Positions 7,870 through 16,569 of a stretch of 64,000 nucleotides of DNA are shown here, one piece after another. The translations under genes and the position numbers were made by a program. The DNA comes from Kribbella jiaozuonensis (GTDB lineage Bacteria > Actinomycetota > Actinomycetes > Propionibacteriales > Kribbellaceae): positions 248,001 through 312,000 of the forward strand of contig NZ_SZPZ01000003.1 of assembly GCF_005233875.1 (NCBI RefSeq). Reading direction: 5' to 3'. The notes below the pieces were generated by a model. It saw nothing but the letters and a program-made list of their open reading frames with translations, was not told where the DNA came from and made no database searches. Within the stretch, counting starts at the first letter, position 1. The number at the start of each line of letters is the position of its first letter.

Positions 7870-9293
7870 TCCTCGATGTTCGACATCACGTGCTTGATGC
7901 GGGTGTAGTCCTCGAGGCCGTACATGGACAGGTCCTTGCCGTGGCCGGAGTGCTTGAAGCCGCCGTGCGGCATCTCGGCGACGATCGGGATGTGCGTGTT
8001 GATCCACACGCAGCCGAAGTCGAGGCGGCGGCTCATTCGCATCGCGCGCGCATGGTCGCGGGTGAACACGGACGACGCCAGGCCGTACTCGACGCCGTTC
8101 GCCCACCGCAGCGCTTCGTCCTCGTCGGTGAAGCGCTGGACGGTGATGACCGGACCGAAGATCTCCTGCTGGATCGCGTCGTCGTTCTGCTGCAGGCCCG
8201 AAACGACGGTCGGCGCGTAGAAGTAGCCGCGCTCGCCGACAATGGCGCCACCGGTGCGGACGCTGGCGTGGTCGGGCAGATTGCGGACGAATCCGTCCAC
8301 CCGGTGCAGCTGCGCCTCGCTGTTCAGCGCGCCGTACGTCGCCTGCTCGTCGTCCGGCGCACCGGTGCGGGTCTGGTTGGCCTGCTCGGTCAGCGCGTCG
8401 ACGAAGTTGTCATGGATCCGCGGACCGGCCAGCACGCGGGTCGCCGCCGTACAGTCCTGGCCGGCGTTGAAGTACCCGGCGATCGCGATCGCCTCCGCCG
8501 CCTTGTCCAGGTCGGCGTCGTCGAAGACCACGACCGGCGCCTTGCCACCGAGCTCGAGATGGGTCCGCTTCAGCTTCCTCGCCGCCGACGACGCGACCTC
8601 CATCCCGGCCCGTACCGACCCGGTGATCGCGACCAGCTGCGGTACGTCGTGATCCACCAGCGCCCGGCCGGTGTCGCGATCGCCGCAGACGACGTTCAGC
8701 ACGCCCGGCGGCAGGAACTCCTGCGCCACCTCGGCCAGCAGTACGGTCGACATCGGCGTCGTGTCGCTCGGTTTGAGTACGACGGTGTTCCCGGCCGCCA
8801 GCGCCGGCGCGATCTTCCAGACCGCCATCATCAACGGGTAGTTCCAGGGCGTGACCTGACCCACGACGCCGATCGGCTCCCGCCGTACCCACGACGTGTG
8901 CCCGGCCAGGTACTCACCTGCCGACCGGCCTTCGAGCAACCGCGCAGCGCCCGCGAAGAACCGCAGCTGGTCGACGCACGGCGGGATCTCGTCGGTCACC
9001 GTGACCGCCAGCGGCTTGCCCGTGTTCCGGCTCTCGACCGCGACGAACTCGTCCGCCCGCCGCTCCATCGCGTCCGCGATCCGCAGCAACGCCAGCTGCC
9101 GCTCGGCCGGCGTCGTGTCCCGCCAGCTCTCGAACGCCCGCGCCGCCGCGGTCATCGCCTGGTCGACGTCCTCCGGGCCCGACAACGGCGCCCGGGCGTA
9201 CGCCGTACCGATGGCCGGCGCGATCACGTCGTACGTCGCGCCGCTCAGCGCACTCGTCGGCTTGCCGTCCACGATGTTGCTGATGGTGTCCAT
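7866..9293 (-). CDS. Aldehyde dehydrogenase, gamma-aminobutyraldehyde dehydrogenase-like
   Basis: This is a 475-residue NAD(P)-dependent aldehyde dehydrogenase. Visible motifs are VTPWNYPLMMAVWK (Rossmann entry), ITGSVRAGMEV, LELGGKAPVVVF with the general-base Glu, and AGQDCTAATR with catalytic Cys near residue 281. EIFGPVITVQRF closes the domain. The AGQDCTA context resembles aminobutyraldehyde/betaine aldehyde dehydrogenases. It is followed upstream by an amidohydrolase on the same strand (8 bp gap) and lies near an omega-aminotransferase and the Pot importer. Oxidation of 4-aminobutanal to GABA in putrescine breakdown is therefore likely. The ATG at 9293 was chosen because the longer frame runs back into the amidohydrolase. 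Confidence 0.85.
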   Translation of the reverse strand: MDTISNIVDGKPTSALSGATYDVIAPAIGTAYARAPLSGPEDVDQAMTAAARAFESWRDTTPAERQLALLRIADAMERRADEFVAVESRNTGKPLAVTVTDEIPPCVDQLRFFAGAARLLEGRSAGEYLAGHTSWVRREPIGVVGQVTPWNYPLMMAVWKIAPALAAGNTVVLKPSDTTPMSTVLLAEVAQEFLPPGVLNVVCGDRDTGRALVDHDVPQLVAITGSVRAGMEVASSAARKLKRTHLELGGKAPVVVFDDADLDKAAEAIAIAGYFNAGQDCTAATRVLAGPRIHDNFVDALTEQANQTRTGAPDDEQATYGALNSEAQLHRVDGFVRNLPDHASVRTGGAIVGERGYFYAPTVVSGLQQNDDAIQQEIFGPVITVQRFTDEDEALRWANGVEYGLASSVFTRDHARAMRMSRRLDFGCVWINTHIPIVAEMPHGGFKHSGHGKDLSMYGLEDYTRIKHVMSNIED

Positions 9294-9301
9294 GACGGTT
9301 C

Positions 9302-10906
9302 CTATCTGGTCGATGCGTAGACACGCTCTCCTTGCACGTACGTCTCCCGAACCCGTGCCGCTGCGATCTCGTCGGGCGGTGCTCTGAACGGATCGCGGTC
9401 CAGCACCACCAGATCCGCGAGCGCACCCGTCTCGATCCGGCCGGTATCGTCCGCGTGGTTCACCCACGCGCTCCCGCGCGTGTACGCCGTGAGCGCGGTC
9501 GCGAGGTCGAGCGCCTGCTCGGGGAAGAACGGCTCGGCCGTGGACTCGTCGCGCCGGTTGACCGCGACGTGGATTGCCGCGAGCGGATCCGGGCTCGAGA
9601 CCGGCCAGTCCGACCCGGCTGCGAGTCGCGCGCCTGACCCGGCCAGCGCGCCGAACGGGTACTGCGTTCTGGCGCGCTCAGGGCCGAGGTACGGGACGGT
9701 GAGGTCGACCATCTGCTGGTCGTACATCGCCCACAGCGCCTGGATGTTCGCGGTCACGTTCAGCTGGACGAAGCGGGCGATGTCGTCGGAGTGGACCACC
9801 TGCAGGTGCGCGAGGTGGTGGCGGCGGTCCGTGTCGCCGTTCTGCTGTCGGGCGTGCTCGAACGCATCGAGTGCTTCGCGGACCGCGCGGTCGCCGATCG
9901 CGTGGACGTGGACCTGGAACCCGGCCGCGTCGAGCCGGGTGATGTCGTCGCGCAGCTCGATCGGGTCGACGAACGACAGTCCGGTGTTCGTGGTGCGGCA
10001 CCCGCAGCCGTCGAAGTACGGCTCGAGCATCCCGGCGGTGAAGTTCTCCGCGACGCCGTCCTGCATGATTTTCACCGTGCCGGCGCGGAACCGCCCGTGG
10101 TCTGCGGCTTTCCGCCGTACGACGAGGTCCGGGATCTGCTCGGCGCCGCGATCGCGCTGCCACCACAGCGCACCGTTGACGCGGGCGGTGAGACGGCCGG
10201 CCCGAGCGACTTCGAGGTACGCGTCCGTTGCGTCGGGCATGTTGGCGTAGTCGCCGAGGATCGCGTCCTGCCAGCCGGTGATGCCGAGCGAGTGCAGGTA
10301 CGACTGGGCGTCTTCGAGGGCCGCGACGAGCTCTTCGTGGGTGGTCGGCGGGACGTGCCGGCTCACGAGGTCCATCGCGCCTTCGTGCAGGGTGCCGGTC
10401 GGTGCGCCGTCGGGTCCGCGTTCGATCCGGCCGTCGGGCGGGTCCGGCGTACTGCGGTCGATGCCGGCGAGTGTCAGCGCTTTCGAGTTGACCCAGGCGC
10501 CGTGGTGGTCGGCGTTCACCAGGAACGCGGGGCGGTCGCCGGTGACCGCGTCGAGATCGGCCGCCCGCGGCGCACCGCCGGGGAAGTCGGGCTGGTGCCA
10601 GCCGCCGCCGAGGATCCACGGGACGTCCGGGTGCTGGTCGACGTACCGCTGGACGACCTCCCGGTACGCCGGGAGTCCGTGCGCCGGCGCGAGATCGCAC
10701 CGACCGCGCTCGAGCCCGCCCTGCACCGGATGCACATGCGCGTCGACGAACCCGGGCAGCAGCAGACCGCCGTCGAGATCGACGACCTCGGTCGTGCTCG
10801 CGCGGTCCCCGGCCGCGACGATCCGGCCGTCCCGGACCCCGACGTCCGTCCCCGGGCGGTACGACGTCCCGTCGAAGACCGCGCCGTTGACGAACAGGAG
10901 GTTCAC
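9302..10906 (-). CDS. YtcJ-like amidohydrolase (amidohydrolase 3 family)
   Basis: This is a 534-residue metal-dependent hydrolase. It has an N-terminal beta-sandwich strand (NLLFVNGAVFDG), the first metal motif LPGFVDAHVHP, and GGGWHQPDFPGG as found in YtcJ-like proteins. VHVHAIGDRAV is the second metal region, AGSDWPVSSPDP carries the catalytic aspartate, and the domain ends with GALADLVVLDRDPF. Substrates of this family are mostly unknown, with N-substituted amides as the usual class. It probably shares a transcript with the downstream aldehyde dehydrogenase, and the pair is divergent from the aminotransferase. This suggests an amide or acylated amine that feeds the same pathway. Confidence 0.85.
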   Translation of the reverse strand: MNLLFVNGAVFDGTSYRPGTDVGVRDGRIVAAGDRASTTEVVDLDGGLLLPGFVDAHVHPVQGGLERGRCDLAPAHGLPAYREVVQRYVDQHPDVPWILGGGWHQPDFPGGAPRAADLDAVTGDRPAFLVNADHHGAWVNSKALTLAGIDRSTPDPPDGRIERGPDGAPTGTLHEGAMDLVSRHVPPTTHEELVAALEDAQSYLHSLGITGWQDAILGDYANMPDATDAYLEVARAGRLTARVNGALWWQRDRGAEQIPDLVVRRKAADHGRFRAGTVKIMQDGVAENFTAGMLEPYFDGCGCRTTNTGLSFVDPIELRDDITRLDAAGFQVHVHAIGDRAVREALDAFEHARQQNGDTDRRHHLAHLQVVHSDDIARFVQLNVTANIQALWAMYDQQMVDLTVPYLGPERARTQYPFGALAGSGARLAAGSDWPVSSPDPLAAIHVAVNRRDESTAEPFFPEQALDLATALTAYTRGSAWVNHADDTGRIETGALADLVVLDRDPFRAPPDEIAAARVRETYVQGERVYASTR

Positions 10907-11057
10907 GCAGCTCCCCTACGGATTCCGCAACGGATATGGGCATGCAGTGCTGACATCGACAGACTACCGGCTCTCCTGGCACGAAATCACTTGCTTGGAC
11001 GCGATTTTCCGGGCACGATGTCGGCTACTGGCCAGCCTGGAGAAGAGGGGAAGCCCT
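10907..11057. promoter_or_regulatory. Divergent promoter region between amidohydrolase and aminotransferase
   Basis: These 151 bp separate two divergent amine-metabolism genes. A short dyad, TCCG-caa-CGGA, lies at 10924-10934 next to the amidohydrolase start. A related word, CTCGCAACGAATTC, occurs at 19877-19890 in the potD/Lrp intergenic region, so a shared Lrp/AsnC site is possible but weakly supported. The aminotransferase has a purine-rich ribosome-binding region (GAGAAGAGGGGAAG) ending about 7 nt before its ATG. No clear -10/-35 pair could be assigned. Confidence 0.35.
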
Positions 11058-12434
11058 ATGCCGTCCGAAACCGACTTCGCCCACCTGCAGCAGTCGGCGC
11101 GCGACCACCTGTGGATGCACTTCACCCGGTTGTCGAGCTATCAGACCGGCGAAGTCCCGGTGATCGTGCGCGGCGACGGCGTCTACATCTACGACGCCCG
11201 CGGCAAGCGGTACCTGGACGGTCTCGCGGGTCTGTTCGTCAACCAGCTCGGCCACGGGCGGACGGAGCTCGCCGAGGCGGCGGCCAAGCAGGCGTCGGAG
11301 CTGGCGTTCTTCCCGCTCTGGTCGTACGCACATCCCAAGTCGATCGAGCTGGCCGAGCGGGTCGCGGCGTACGCACCCGGCGATCTGAACCGGGTGTTCT
11401 TCACCAGCGGCGGCGGCGAAGCGGTCGAGTCGGCGTGGAAGCTGGCCAAGCAGTACTTCAAGCTCACCGGCAAACCGGGCAAGCACAAGGTGATCAGCCG
11501 CGCGATCGCGTACCACGGTACGACGCAGGGGGCGCTGTCGATCACCGGACTGCCGGAGCTCAAGGAGCCGTTCGAGCCCCTCGTGCCGAGCACCTTCCGG
11601 GTGCCGAACACGAACATCTACCGCGCCCCGATCCACGGAGACGACCCGGTCGCGTTCGGCCGCTGGGCCGCCGACCAGATCGCGGTCGCGATCGAGAACG
11701 AAGGCGCGTCGACAGTCGCCGCCGTCTTCCTGGAACCGGTGCAGAACGCCGGTGGTTGCTTCCCGCCGCCACCGGGGTACTTCGAACGCGTCCGCGAGAT
11801 CTGCGACGAGTACGACGTCCTGCTCGTCAGCGACGAGGTGATCTGCGCCTTCGGCCGGCTGGGCCACATGTTCGGAGCCGAGCGGTTCGGATACCAGCCG
11901 GACATCATCACCTGTGCGAAGGGCATCACGTCGGGCTACTCGCCGCTCGGCGCGATGATCACGACGGACCGGCTGATCGAGCCGTTCCTGCACGGAGACA
12001 CCATGTTCGCCCATGGCTACACCTTCGGTGGCCATCCCGTATCAGCCGCGGTCGCCGTCGCCAACCTGGACATCTTCGAGCGCGAAGGCATCAACGAGCA
12101 CGTCCGGAGCCGGGAGGGGGATTTCCGGGCGACACTCGAGAAGCTGCTCGACCTGCCCATGGTCGGCGACGTCCGCGGCGCGGGCTACTTCTACGGAATC
12201 GAACTCGTCAAGGACAAGACCACCAAGGAAACCTTCAACGACGAGGAGTCCGAACGCCTCCTCCGAGGCTTCCTCTCCAAAGCCCTCTTCGACGCCGGCC
12301 TCTACTGCCGAGCCGACGACCGCGGCGACCCCGTCATCCAACTCTCCCCACCCCTGATCTGCGACCAACCCCACTTCGACGAAATAGAATCCATCCTCAG
12401 ATCCGTCCTCAAGGAAGCCGAATCCCAGCTGTAG
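11058..12434 (+). CDS. Class III omega-aminotransferase (putrescine/omega-amino acid type)
   Basis: This is a 458-residue PLP enzyme of the aspartate aminotransferase-family class III group. Motifs are GVYIYDARGKRYLDGLAGL at the N-terminus, FTSGGGEAVESAWK for the phosphate cup, and YHGTTQGALSITG. VFLEPVQNAGG and VLLVSDEVICAFGR hold the cofactor Asp, ITCAKGITSGYSPLGA contains the Schiff-base lysine, and GYTFGGHP follows. It transfers the terminal amino group of an amine or omega-amino acid, probably putrescine or GABA, to pyruvate or 2-oxoglutarate. The ATG at 11058 has a good ribosome-binding site; the frame is open far upstream, but that part lies opposite the amidohydrolase. Confidence 0.88.
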   Translation: MPSETDFAHLQQSARDHLWMHFTRLSSYQTGEVPVIVRGDGVYIYDARGKRYLDGLAGLFVNQLGHGRTELAEAAAKQASELAFFPLWSYAHPKSIELAERVAAYAPGDLNRVFFTSGGGEAVESAWKLAKQYFKLTGKPGKHKVISRAIAYHGTTQGALSITGLPELKEPFEPLVPSTFRVPNTNIYRAPIHGDDPVAFGRWAADQIAVAIENEGASTVAAVFLEPVQNAGGCFPPPPGYFERVREICDEYDVLLVSDEVICAFGRLGHMFGAERFGYQPDIITCAKGITSGYSPLGAMITTDRLIEPFLHGDTMFAHGYTFGGHPVSAAVAVANLDIFEREGINEHVRSREGDFRATLEKLLDLPMVGDVRGAGYFYGIELVKDKTTKETFNDEESERLLRGFLSKALFDAGLYCRADDRGDPVIQLSPPLICDQPHFDEIESILRSVLKEAESQL

Positions 12435-13198
12435 GTCGAGCCCGCGAGGAAGGTAAGTCCAGCCCGCGCGTGCTACGCGGCGCTTCCTTCGTCGCTCCGC
12501 TCCTCAGCGCACCGCTCCACACACTCCCACCCACCCCCGGCTCATCGCCGTGCATCCCATCCGGCTATCGCCGGACCGTGCGCGCTCATCGCGCGGCGAC
12601 TACTCAGCCGGCGTGCTGATTCGAACAACTCCACGCGAGGACCGCCCGTGCCGGTACTGGGGCGATTAAGCGTCCGGAGCCGATCCGAAGCTCGTCCGGG
12701 CCGTCTCGTGCCACGACACCGCGCCGAGCCAGGTCCCAGCCATGGTGACCTGCTGCTCGGCAGCTCCGCACCGGAGACTCACACCTGACACCATCAGGGC
12801 CCGCCGAACCGACCTGACGAAGTGGTCGATCAAAGCTCGCACATCCCGCACCGACACCGCGTAGCAGCACCCGACTGCGCAGCCTGCACGCCCCGAGCGC
12901 TGGCGCAAGCCCGCTTAACTGTCGGTCGTCCCCCGGCCGCGGTGTCGATGCAGGGCCAGGCGCTGCACCGGCAGATGGCGGCCAGGCGCGCCGTCATGCA
13001 TCCGATGCTATCGACACAAATCACTGTCGTCATATTTCTACCAACAGACATACGACGCGTGAGAAAGTTTCATCGATTGCAGCCTGTAACGTTCCGCTTT
13101 GCGTACCGATAGCTTGGGCAGGGTCGGAACCTTTTTTGGGGGGAGTATGCGCGCACGCTCGCGCTCAATTCTTGCGGTGGTCGCCTCTGGGCGAGGCA
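12435..13198. other. Non-coding stretch at the left side of a small island
   Basis: This holds a repeat copy (12464-12603, separate entry) and then about 590 bp with no convincing gene. A short open frame at 12666-12908 on the minus strand could encode up to 80 residues (including LIDHFVRSVRRALMVSG and TWLGAVSWHE). I recognise no family and see no ribosome-binding site, so I do not call it. From about 13010 the DNA becomes AT-richer, with a T-run at 13132-13137 directly before the next gene. The composition differs from both flanks, suggesting foreign origin. Confidence 0.5.
12464..12603 (+). repeat. Interspersed repeat, copy A of an inverted pair
   Basis: This copy matches the reverse complement of 14187-14366. 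The longest identical block is TTCCTTCGTCGCTCCGCTCC and its continuation CTCAGCGCAC, 30 bases at 12484-12513. Further shared blocks are GCTACGCGG/GCTACGCAGG, CACCCACCCCC, GCTCATCGC, GTGCATCCC, CCGGCTATCGCCGG and CGTGCGCGCT(C/T)ATCGCGCG. It contains small internal dyads (CGCGCTCATCGCGCG). No open frame is conserved between the copies, so it is a non-coding repeat. It lies 29 bp after the aminotransferase stop. Confidence 0.75.
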
Positions 13199-14059
13199 AT
13201 GATGTCAGATAAAAAGAAGGGCAAGCCGCGGAAGCGGTCGAAGCGGTTCGGAGTCGTCATCGTGCTGCTGACCAGCAGCGCTAGCTTCATTGCAGGGGCG
13301 GTGGTTGATCCAGTTCGCGACCGCTACCTGCCCGGACTCCTGGACCAGGTCGACGACAGGCGCGGCAACGGCGTGCTATTCGCCTCCCGGGAATGGCCGT
13401 ACAACGGCTGTTCACCTGTTCCGATGGCTCCGGCCGGACAGGCTGGAGCACTCGCCAGTTACCGGAAAGGTCGTCCTGACACGACTTCGCTGTTTGCTGC
13501 CGGCGTCGGAGTCCCGTATCGGGAGGGCCAGATCGACCTTGTCCTGTCCAGCCGGACATCGGACACCTTGACGATCACGGACATCTCGGCGGATGTGCAT
13601 CGCGCCGATCCGTCACAACCCTTGTGGGCGGTGACTGACGCATCTGGTGGCTGCGGAGACACACCCATCCGGCTGTTCGACCTCAATCTCGACAAGACGG
13701 TCGGGGTCGGGACCCGACGCCTCAAGGACCGCGGGGTCGAAAATCCCAATAAACAGACGCCAGAGCCAGAGGTGAATGCCAACCCGTTGGGTTCAGCATT
13801 CACAGTCTCGCAGGAAGATCCTGCAGAGGTCTTCATAAATGTCAATGCCTGCGACAACTACTTCGAATTCAGCATCGTCATCACATATGCCGTCAACGGA
13901 GCCAGTCACACGGAGACCATCCGGCCCGAGGACGGGGATTACAAGGTCGTCGGCGGAAAGGCTACGAACTACTTCTTGGCGAACCTTGGCGATCCAGGTC
14001 CTGATTCACCACCGCCGTTGGAGCCTGCTGATCCGAGCATGTTCGGTAAGTGCACGTAG
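13199..14059 (+). CDS. Hypothetical membrane-anchored protein on a lower-GC island
   Basis: This is a 286-residue protein of no recognised family. A lysine/arginine-rich N-terminus (SDKKKGKPRKRSKR) precedes one transmembrane helix (FGVVIVLLTSSASFIAGAVV). A predicted extracytoplasmic region of about 250 residues follows, with four or more cysteines, a beta-rich composition and an acidic, proline-rich tail. Two ATG codons are adjacent (13199 and 13202), with GCGAGGC upstream as a weak ribosome-binding site. Codon use is less GC-biased than in its neighbours (AAT, ATA, TCA and AAA codons appear). It is the only gene between the inverted repeats and probably arrived by transfer. Confidence 0.65.
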   Translation: MMSDKKKGKPRKRSKRFGVVIVLLTSSASFIAGAVVDPVRDRYLPGLLDQVDDRRGNGVLFASREWPYNGCSPVPMAPAGQAGALASYRKGRPDTTSLFAAGVGVPYREGQIDLVLSSRTSDTLTITDISADVHRADPSQPLWAVTDASGGCGDTPIRLFDLNLDKTVGVGTRRLKDRGVENPNKQTPEPEVNANPLGSAFTVSQEDPAEVFINVNACDNYFEFSIVITYAVNGASHTETIRPEDGDYKVVGGKATNYFLANLGDPGPDSPPPLEPADPSMFGKCT

Positions 14060-14416
14060 CAGTCACCGATGGTCCAAGGCTGCGGTGTGAGTTGGGTCTG
14101 AGGCTACAAGTCGCTGCCGCTCGCGGACCAGGCGTGGTCGCCTGAGCGCGTCGCAGCCGGTCAGCTTGCTAGGAGCGGTCGGCGGGGTAATCGACGCGCG
14201 ATAAGCGCGCACGGCGGGCGGCAGCCCGCTGACTGCGGCGGCAGCCGCCGCGCCCGGCGATAGCCGGAAGGGATGCACCGCGATGAGCGGGGGGTGGGTG
14301 GGTGCGCGCGGAGCGGGTGCGCTGAGGAGCGGAGCGACGAAGGAAGCACCTGCGTAGCGCGCGGGGGCCTTCCCTTCCCCACCTACCGTGCGCGGGGGGC
14401 TCTTCCCCCGGAGTAC
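14060..14416. other. Non-coding stretch between the island gene and the oxidase
   Basis: It contains repeat copy B (separate entry) and 127 bp before it in which I see only a weak dyad (GACCA-ggcg-TGGTC). The right edge, about 50 bp before the oxidase stop, carries pyrimidine/purine-rich GC DNA with no gene. No promoter was identified. Confidence 0.5.
14187..14366 (-). repeat. Interspersed repeat, copy B of an inverted pair
   Basis: In reverse complement this matches copy A at 12464-12603 almost end to end. It differs by an insertion of roughly 37 bp (GCGGCGGCTGCCGCCG and following bases), itself made of GC-rich dyads, between the CCGGCTATCGCCGG and CGTGCGCGCT blocks. The two copies face each other across 1.6 kb. 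It is non-coding. Confidence 0.75.
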
Positions 14417-15784
14417 CTAGAAGTCGAAGCCCAGGCCCATCGCGTCCAGGGTGCGGAGCCAGAGGTTTCGGTGGCCGGCGTGTTTGTCGGCTTGGTGCAT
14501 GGACCAGCGGGTGAGGCGGATGCCGGCGGTGCGGAGGGGTTCGGGTGGGAAGGGGAGGGGGCGGTCGCGGACCATTTGCAGGTGGGTGCGGTCGGTTGAT
14601 TCGCCGTACAGGAGGTCGAGGATGACGTCGGCGCCGAAGCGGGTGGCGGCTACGCCGAGGCCCGTGTAGCCGAGGGCGTAGGCCGTGTGGCCGGCGTGGG
14701 CGGTGCCGTAGAAAGCGCAGAAGCGAGTGCTGGTGTCGATGACGCCGCCCCACCGGTGGGTGAAATGGAGGCCCTCCAATTGAGGGAAGGTCTGGAAGAA
14801 GTGGCGGGCCAGCATCGTGTGGATGGAGTTTCGTTGCTCCAGGCCTGGGTCGATGCGGCTCCCGAAGTAGTACAGCGGCAGGTAGCCGCCCCACAGGATG
14901 CGGTTGTCCCGGGTGAGGCGGTAGTAGTGGAAGAGGTTGGACGCATCGCCGACCCCCTGCCGACCACGCCAGCCGACGGATGCCAGTTGGGCGTGGGACA
15001 ACGGCTCGGTGACCAGCACCAGGTCGTAGACGGGGACCGTGTAGAGGCGCAATCGACGCAGCAGCGAGGGAAACGCGTTCGTCGCCAGCGCAATCCGGTC
15101 GGCACGGACCGATCCCGTTGCCGTGTGCAACGAGCGCGAGTGCAAGCGCGTGACGGCACTGTGTTCGTGGATGCGTACACCGTGGTCGAGGCAGGCCTGA
15201 CGCAATCCCCAGGCCAGTCGGGCGGGCTCGACCAGAGAAGTGCGGGACGGGTCGAACAGAGCGCCCAGGTAGGTAGGGGAATGGATCTCCGCGCGCGCCG
15301 CGTCCTGGTCGAGCAGCCGTGCGTCGGGACGATCGGCGGCCTCGGCTGCGAGTTCCTCGAGATGGTGAGGTTCGGTGGCAACCGTGAGTTCGCCGGTGAG
15401 TTGCCAATCGCAGTCGATCCGGTACCGCCTGATGGTCTCGCCGAGGGCACGATGGTTCTCGAGCCCGAGACGTTCGAGTTCCTCGATCTCGGACGGCCAC
15501 CGAGCCACCCCGTTCGCATACCCGTGCGTCAGGCTCGCGTCGCAGAAACCACCGTTCCGCCCGCTCGCGGCCGAGCCGCAGACATCGCCTTCCAGCAGTA
15601 CGACGTCCAGCGACGGATACCGCTCCTTCGCGCGCAACGCCGTCCACAGGCCGGTGTAACCGCCGCCGACCACGGCCAGGTCGGCCGTGGTCGGACCGAG
15701 CAGTGCGGGCAGCGGCTCCGGTGCCGACTTGTCCTCGAGCCAGAAGACTCGCGGTTCGGCCCCGGCAAGCGCTGCCAGTTTCAT
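14417..15784 (-). CDS. FAD-dependent amine oxidase, gamma-glutamylputrescine oxidase-like
   Basis: This is a 455-residue protein of the D-amino acid oxidase-like (DAO) fold. The FAD dinucleotide motif is LAVVGGGYTGLWTALRA near residue 36. GSAASGRNGGFCDAS is the PuuB/YurR-type signature, and YTGLGVAATRFGADVI forms the C-terminal FAD site. It is the last gene of the potD-A-B-C operon and overlaps potC by 4 nt. That makes oxidative deamination of an imported polyamine or its glutamyl derivative the likely reaction. A second, distinct PuuB-like gene lies at 20405-21757. Confidence 0.85.
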   Translation of the reverse strand: MKLAALAGAEPRVFWLEDKSAPEPLPALLGPTTADLAVVGGGYTGLWTALRAKERYPSLDVVLLEGDVCGSAASGRNGGFCDASLTHGYANGVARWPSEIEELERLGLENHRALGETIRRYRIDCDWQLTGELTVATEPHHLEELAAEAADRPDARLLDQDAARAEIHSPTYLGALFDPSRTSLVEPARLAWGLRQACLDHGVRIHEHSAVTRLHSRSLHTATGSVRADRIALATNAFPSLLRRLRLYTVPVYDLVLVTEPLSHAQLASVGWRGRQGVGDASNLFHYYRLTRDNRILWGGYLPLYYFGSRIDPGLEQRNSIHTMLARHFFQTFPQLEGLHFTHRWGGVIDTSTRFCAFYGTAHAGHTAYALGYTGLGVAATRFGADVILDLLYGESTDRTHLQMVRDRPLPFPPEPLRTAGIRLTRWSMHQADKHAGHRNLWLRTLDAMGLGFDF

Positions 15785-16569
15785 CGGGTACGCCGGCGTC
15801 GCGCCAGCTCACCCCCCAGGACGAGGACGAGCGCCAGCAGGAACATCGCCGTACCGACGACGTTGATCTGCGGCGGGATGTCGCGCTGCGCCGATCCCCA
15901 GACGAACATCGGGAACGTCACCGTCGTACCCGCGTTCAGGTTCGTGATGATGAAGTCGTCGAACGACAACGAGAAGCTCAGCAGCGCCGCGGCCAGGATG
16001 CCCGGGAACACCAGCGGGAACGTGACCCGCCAGAACGTCTGCCACTCGTTCGCATACAGGTCCATCGCCGCCTGTTCCAGCCGTGAATCCATGCCGGTCA
16101 GCCGCGCCTTCACGGTCACGACCACGAACGACAGGCAGAACATCACGTGCGCGATCAGCACCGTCCAGAACCCGAGCCGGCCGCCGAACCCGCTCGACAC
16201 GAACAGGGCGAGCAGCGACGAGCCGAGCACGATCTCCGGCGAGGCCATCGGCAGGAAGATGAACTGGTTCGCGCCGGCGCGGCCGCGGAAGCGGTGCCGC
16301 ACCATCGCGAACGCCATCAACGTTCCCAGCGCCGTCGCGATCACCGTCGCCAGCAACCCGATCCGCAGCGAGGTCGACACCGCGTCGCACAACCCGTACG
16401 GACGGCACGGGTGCTGCCAGTTCTGCCAGGTGAACCCGTCGAACGTGTACGACAGCTTGCTCTTCGGCGCGTTGAACGACATCAGCATCACGACGACGAT
16501 CGGCGCGAACAGATAGAGCAGAACGAGCAACGCGACGAAGACGACCAATCGCTGCCTGATCCACCTCAT
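15781..16569 (-). CDS. potC: Spermidine/putrescine ABC transporter permease PotC
   Basis: This is a 262-residue inner-membrane protein with six transmembrane helices. It starts with a basic N-terminus and a first helix (FVALLVLLYLFAPIVVVMLMSF) typical of PotC. The cytoplasmic EAA loop is visible as EQAAMDLYANEWQTFWRVTFPLVFPG near residues 165-190, the contact with PotA. It pairs with PotB to form the channel. It overlaps both neighbours by 4 nt. Confidence 0.92.
   Translation of the reverse strand: MRWIRQRLVVFVALLVLLYLFAPIVVVMLMSFNAPKSKLSYTFDGFTWQNWQHPCRPYGLCDAVSTSLRIGLLATVIATALGTLMAFAMVRHRFRGRAGANQFIFLPMASPEIVLGSSLLALFVSSGFGGRLGFWTVLIAHVMFCLSFVVVTVKARLTGMDSRLEQAAMDLYANEWQTFWRVTFPLVFPGILAAALLSFSLSFDDFIITNLNAGTTVTFPMFVWGSAQRDIPPQINVVGTAMFLLALVLVLGGELARRRRTR

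Noticed and set aside
7560..9320. A 586-codon plus-strand frame opposite the aldehyde dehydrogenase
   Set aside because: Composition is dominated by Arg, Asp and Val as expected of a shadow frame; the opposite strand has all aldehyde dehydrogenase motifs.
9791..12619. A 942-codon plus-strand open frame spanning the amidohydrolase and the aminotransferase
   Set aside because: It is antisense to the amidohydrolase and out of frame with the aminotransferase; no motif is present and it runs through a repeat and two real genes.
12666..12908. A possible 80-residue minus-strand gene in the island
   Set aside because: No ribosome-binding site, no recognised family and an overlapping alternative frame; kept only as a note in the gap entry.
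12435..14416. The island as a complete insertion sequence
   Set aside because: No transposase, no terminal inverted repeats at precise ends and no visible target-site duplication; the repeats are long, imperfect and non-coding.
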